Source: Oxytricha trifallax (Eukaryota; Ciliophora; Spirotrichea; Sporadotrichida; Oxytrichidae). Taken from it: a stretch of 64,000 nt of DNA. The notes under the pieces were generated by a model. That model was not told the origin of the DNA and searched no databases. It worked only from the letters and a program-made list of their open reading frames with translations. Positions 60,527 to 64,000 of this stretch are shown piece after piece; the first letter of the stretch is position 1; each line of letters starts with the position of its first letter. The translations under genes and the position numbers were made by a program. The stretch spans positions 1 through 64,000 of the forward strand of contig ARYC01000554.1 in the NCBI GenBank assembly GCA_000711775.1. Direction: 5' to 3'.

Positions 60527-60900
60527 GTCATTTGCTCTAAAACTTTGACATGTTTGTTATGTTTTCCCACTATATATCTAAAAAGATATGCCCATTATTC
60601 CTATTGACTATCAACTATTTAAAAATAAACTGAGAATATGAAGGTGAAATTGCTAAAATTTCCTGTAAAAAACACTTGCAATGTTATCTGAAAGAAAATT
60701 TTTTCAATAAATGATATCGGCCATCAGCATCACCCTCTATTTTTTTTATTTTTAATTTAATTGAATTATTCTAAATAGTGTAGTGCTTGAGCATTTGGAT
60801 TAATCAATTCTGTTTCGTCCATAAAAAGTGCCCTTACAAGCAGATGATTCACCCTTAATTTATATTTCTTATAATAACTGTTTCAAAAATTAATTATATT
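60527..60900 (-). CDS. Coding-like segments upstream of copy 17, unknown
   Basis: The reverse strand shows two open stretches in neighbouring frames: KGESSACKGTFYGRNRIDQS (about 60800-60900, ending MADIIY then TGA near 60716) and, downstream, QHCKCFLQEILAISPSYSQF with NRNNGHIFLDIQWENITNMS (about 60530-60700). A CAG at about 60695 could be a splice acceptor between them. The patch is less A+T-rich than spacer. Not related to the propeller family. It lies 570 bp upstream of copy 17 on the same strand, a position comparable to the segments upstream of copies 12 and 13. Confidence 0.35.
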
Positions 60901-62087
60901 AAATCTAACATGATTAACCTTTAATTTTTAAAATTAACTATCCAAATTATTTCTCTCTTTTACCCCAATAGTAAAAGCTTTTAATATAAGTGGTTAATAT
61001 AAAACTTCAAAAATAAAGAGATAAATAAAATTTAATCTATTTAATCAATTAAAAACTAATATCAAATAAATAATTATTTTTGAGTTTTGTGCTTTGCCAA
61101 GGAGGATCTCTTTCTTGCTAATTAAAGTTTTATGTATATTTATTTTTGATTAAAGTCTTAAATATTTATTAAATATATTTTGACTTAGAATTTTTTGTTT
61201 GTTAAATTCTTATTACTAATTCATGCTTATCTAATAGGGAATTATATAAAATTAATTATTAATTTTTCTACTATATTCAGGAATTTTCAAATATATTTAT
61301 ACTTAAAATTTTGAGATCTTCTTTTATTTTATAATATATGAAATTCAATAGGTAATATTAAATAATAACTCATTTATTATAAACATCTATAAAGTGGTTC
61401 ATGTTTGTCAAATTGTAATTTAAGCAAAAGGGCTGAGTTTGTAATAGGGGCTAATTCTTATTTTTTAATAATAGGTTCGAACCATGCCCAGATATTATAT
61501 AAATGAATAAATTAATTAAGCTTTAATTACTTTAAATTGTTAATTCTTTATTTATCAAAAATCTATCTATCACCCTATTCACCTAAATTTTATACTATAA
61601 TATAATTATTCAAATGTGAAATTATTTAATAGTTTTTCTTCATGCCTGAACACACTTTAAATTTTTATTTCATTTAAATTTGGTTTATAGTTAATTTTAT
61701 AGTTAATTTTATACTTAATATTAAGAAACCCAAGCTAATAATTATTAGAAATAATTTTAGGTATATAGTTTGACATTTAAAAGGCATTATATTTTTTCTC
61801 ATTAAATAAATTAATTAAAAGATAACCTAGTATATTTTTAAAATTCTTTGTCATTATTAGATTATACAATATATATTTTCCTTTCTTATCTAATTTAACA
61901 TTAAAAATTAAAGTTATTAAGGTATTTACAAATAAATATTATCCTTTGATAATATATTTTAAATATAATTAATTCACTTAATAGAAAATTAGTAAAAAAA
62001 TATTAGTTTTTTTCATAAATTTATTCAATAAACTTGTTTGAAAAATAAATAATTTTTTTAAAAAATTTTAATAAGATATTAAATTTA
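60901..62087. other. A+T-rich spacer with a third T-arm-like motif
   Basis: GGTTCGAACC at 61472-61481 matches the Pol III box B core, and GGGCT about 50 bases before it could be half an acceptor stem, but the spacing (about 60 bases) is too short for a tRNA and the T-stem does not pair well. Otherwise nothing recognised. Confidence 0.3.
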
Positions 62088-63248
62088 TCATTTATACTAA
62101 TTAGTATTGCCTTCTATCTTTATATTCATAAATTTGAGGGTCTAATTCCAAGAGTTATAAATCAACAAAATATTCCTATTTATCTGAATTATTTACTTCT
62201 CAACTTATCTTTTATAGTAATAATTATATAATTAGATATTCTATGTTGTATCTGATTGAAGTTTAAAATCTTTAAATTTGTCATGTTTATCCAAATAGAA
62301 CAATCTAAATATTGATTTGTTATTTTATTATTGTAAGAGATAGTATATTTGAAAACTTTATTTGGATTTGAACTTTAAGTTATTAATAAATGGATCAAAT
62401 TAATGTATTATACAATTATGGTCTTTTTCTAAGTTCAATTGAAATTTATCAATTATTTTTAAACTGTTATCTGGCATTATTTTACAAAGCTATAATAATT
62501 TATTTCCTTTTATTTCTCCTATAATTATGAATTATTTAGGCTTAATAGGAACTGGAAGCAATTAATAAATTGATAAATCATTCAATATTAATTTAGTCAA
62601 TATTTGAATAGCTGATTTCTCAATTGATTAGTTATTTATTATTATGGAGTATAATTGAATAGAGTTTTAAGTATTTTTATAATAGACAATTATAGTTTAT
62701 TTAAATTATTGTCTAATGACATCTTGAATTTCTACAAATTATTTATTATCTATAGCACTTTCTATGTGTTCGCTATGACTTAATTAAGTTAAAAAAATTT
62801 TAGAGCCATTTTATGGCTACTCTTATATTTTAAAAACTTATAATATCAATTCTTTGGCAATTGTATCTTTAAAAATTATTAAGAAATATAAATTATCCAA
62901 ATGAATAAGTGGCATAATATTTATATATCTGAAATTTTACATCAATGCATTTTTATCAACCTAGTATTTATCATGAATATTTAGAGGGTCAATTTAATTA
63001 AATTAATCTCTAGTTTCATCATACTAAAACACATGCATAAATTCGCAATTATAGTAGATCAGAAATTTACTTTAATAATTTTATCCAACTTCTATCATTT
63101 AAAAATATTAAAAAATTAAATCCTTTTATTCTCTAGGATATAGCTTAACTTATTATTTTTTATTTATTTCGTAAGTTTTAGCATTAAATTCATAGAATTC
63201 AATTTGATATTATTTTTAATTAAACCCAACTATCAGTAATTATTGCAT
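62088..63248 (-). CDS. Array copy 18: divergent intact member, 386 aa
   Basis: 387 codons from ATG (63248; MQQLLIVGFNQKQYQIEFYE) to TGA (62088), no internal TGA. Sequence identity to the other copies is low, but layout and end motif agree: VEIQDVIRQQFKQTIIVYYK (cf. EVKDW ... TIIVS), FIIIGEIKGNKLLQLCKI, IIHQFDPFINNLKFKS, and the terminal QIINRN-type motif QINRNILLIYN then TLKFMNIK. It lacks the N-terminal GKIK and ITGPEN blocks of the main family and is about 75 residues shorter. It is either an old member or a separate propeller gene founding the array. A TBE begins 58 bp upstream of its start codon. Confidence 0.7.
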
Positions 63249-63305
63249 ATTTTTTTTATTTTTATCACAAATTCGTTTGTAATTATTCAGGTCGATTATT
63301 ATAAT

Positions 63306-64000
63306 AAAAACCCCAAAACCGCTTATTGAAGTTTATAAGTGCTTGATTTGTAAGGTATAGTTTGGGTCTTATTGGGGTTAGTAAAGTTATTATGCCAATT
63401 TGCAAATGAGATATAGAAATTAACGAGACTAAATGATTATTTATGATTAGTAATATTTAGATTTACTTCTTATTCTTAGGTATGGTACAAGTATTAATAT
63501 AGAATAAGTAAAACTATTGCTAAATTGTGCAGCAACAGCAAAGCTTCTATGCAAAAGTGCCTCAACTGTTAGATATCACTGCATGTTAGCTATTTAGCAT
63601 TTTAATTCTGGTACTAAAAACATCCAGCAAAAAAGTAAAAGTCCACTCAGACCCATATTAACAACCTCTGTGACTCTAAGATTTAAAGTATTGGCCACAT
63701 TTTCCTGTCGACAAGTGAGCTGTAATGTTTCATCGCAGGTTTCCTGAAATTCGTATCTCTCCTTAGACAGAATTTATAGAAGAAATGGTATTACTTTCAA
63801 GACTGTCAACAGAGTGAAGGGAGTGATTGATATTACAGTGCCATTATATAGTAGTATTTTAAACTATATATATAATTAAATGCAGTGAGCTATTACTAAT
63901 AACATCAAGTTTAATCACGCTGATGAAGCAGTATTCACCTTCAACACTTTTATTAATATTTCCTTGAATAAGAAGTATGATAATATAGAAGTCTACGACT
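63306..64000 (+). mobile_element. TBE: TBE transposon, transposase-side end (runs off the window)
   Basis: The element begins at 63306 with a degenerate C4A4 tip (AAAACCCCAAAACC, first base A instead of C), preceded by AAT (63303-63305), the expected ANT target. The terminal block TTTATAAGTGCTTGATTTGT matches the reverse of the terminal repeat at 1421-1498. A Tc1/mariner-type transposase gene follows on the plus strand. It is a different copy from 1-1498, since the two lie on opposite sides of the array and show different ends. Confidence 0.85.
63583..64000 (+). pseudogene. TBE 42-kDa-type transposase, 3' partial, two in-frame TGAs
   Basis: The frame from ATG 63583 (open further upstream to about 63500, so the start is uncertain) shows a helix-turn-helix-like N-terminus (SPLRPILTTSVTLRFKV ... 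FSCRQVSCNVSSQVS), then LDRIYRRNGITFKTVNRVKG, and near the window edge HADEAVFTFNTF, the DE-x-F motif around the first catalytic Asp of Tc1/mariner/IS630-type transposases. TGAs at 63745-63747 and 63886-63888 interrupt it. The rest of the catalytic domain lies outside the window. The copy is inactive unless repaired. Confidence 0.75.

Noticed and set aside
2034-63248. Array genes as fragments in a standard-code genome
   Set aside because: Under the standard code each gene breaks into dozens of pieces at TAA/TAG, whereas reading these as Gln gives seven full-length frames of consistent length and motif order, all ending in TGA.

Overview
The window reads as germline (micronuclear) DNA of an oxytrichid spirotrich ciliate, such as Oxytricha, Stylonychia or a relative. 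Three things support this. The sequence is about 75-80% A+T. Long reading frames appear only when TAA and TAG are read as glutamine and TGA is the sole stop. The window also carries ends of TBE (telomere-bearing element) transposons, whose inverted repeat ends in the G4T4 telomere sequence. All gene calls below use that code; under the standard code almost nothing is open.

The main content is a head-to-tail array on the minus strand: 18 paralogous genes of about 390-470 codons between 2034 and 63248. Codon-by-codon reading gives seven intact copies (3, 6, 9, 13, 15, 16, 18) and eleven copies broken by one or two in-frame TGA codons, a frameshift or a deletion (1, 2, 4, 5, 7, 8, 10, 11, 12, 14, 17). 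The predicted protein is a string of short beta-strand motifs ending in a conserved C-terminal motif (IQIGRN). It looks like a beta-propeller of unknown function. None of the intact copies needs an internal eliminated segment or intron to stay open, unlike ordinary oxytrichid germline precursors, so the family may be germline-limited. Subfamilies follow position: copies 1, 2, 6 and 9 share one C-terminal signature; 3, 4, 5, 7, 8, 10 and 11 share another; 12-17 are more divergent; 18 is an outlier.

Mobile DNA frames and interrupts the array. 1-1498 is the zinc-finger/kinase end of a decayed TBE, 57090-57280 is a TBE end relic, and 63306-64000 is the transposase end of another TBE. A Merlin-type element with a perfect 8-bp target duplication and a broken DDE transposase lies at 38414-40134. 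Two further inverted-repeat elements with 8-bp duplications lie at 18673-20465 and 57437-58068. Two fold-back elements with C-rich ends belong to one family (28407-30183 and 46509-47939); the first carries a 261-bp GC-rich island of unknown nature. A near-perfect 750-bp palindrome lies at 32248-32998, and 30-bp hairpin units flank 30863-31249.

Between the array genes are a few coding-like patches that do not belong to the propeller family (30389-30830, 36415-36720, 42555-42760, 45530-45740, 54029-55588, 60530-60900). They could be macronuclear-destined segments, exons or gene relics. The remaining spacers are very A+T-rich, with no recognisable feature.
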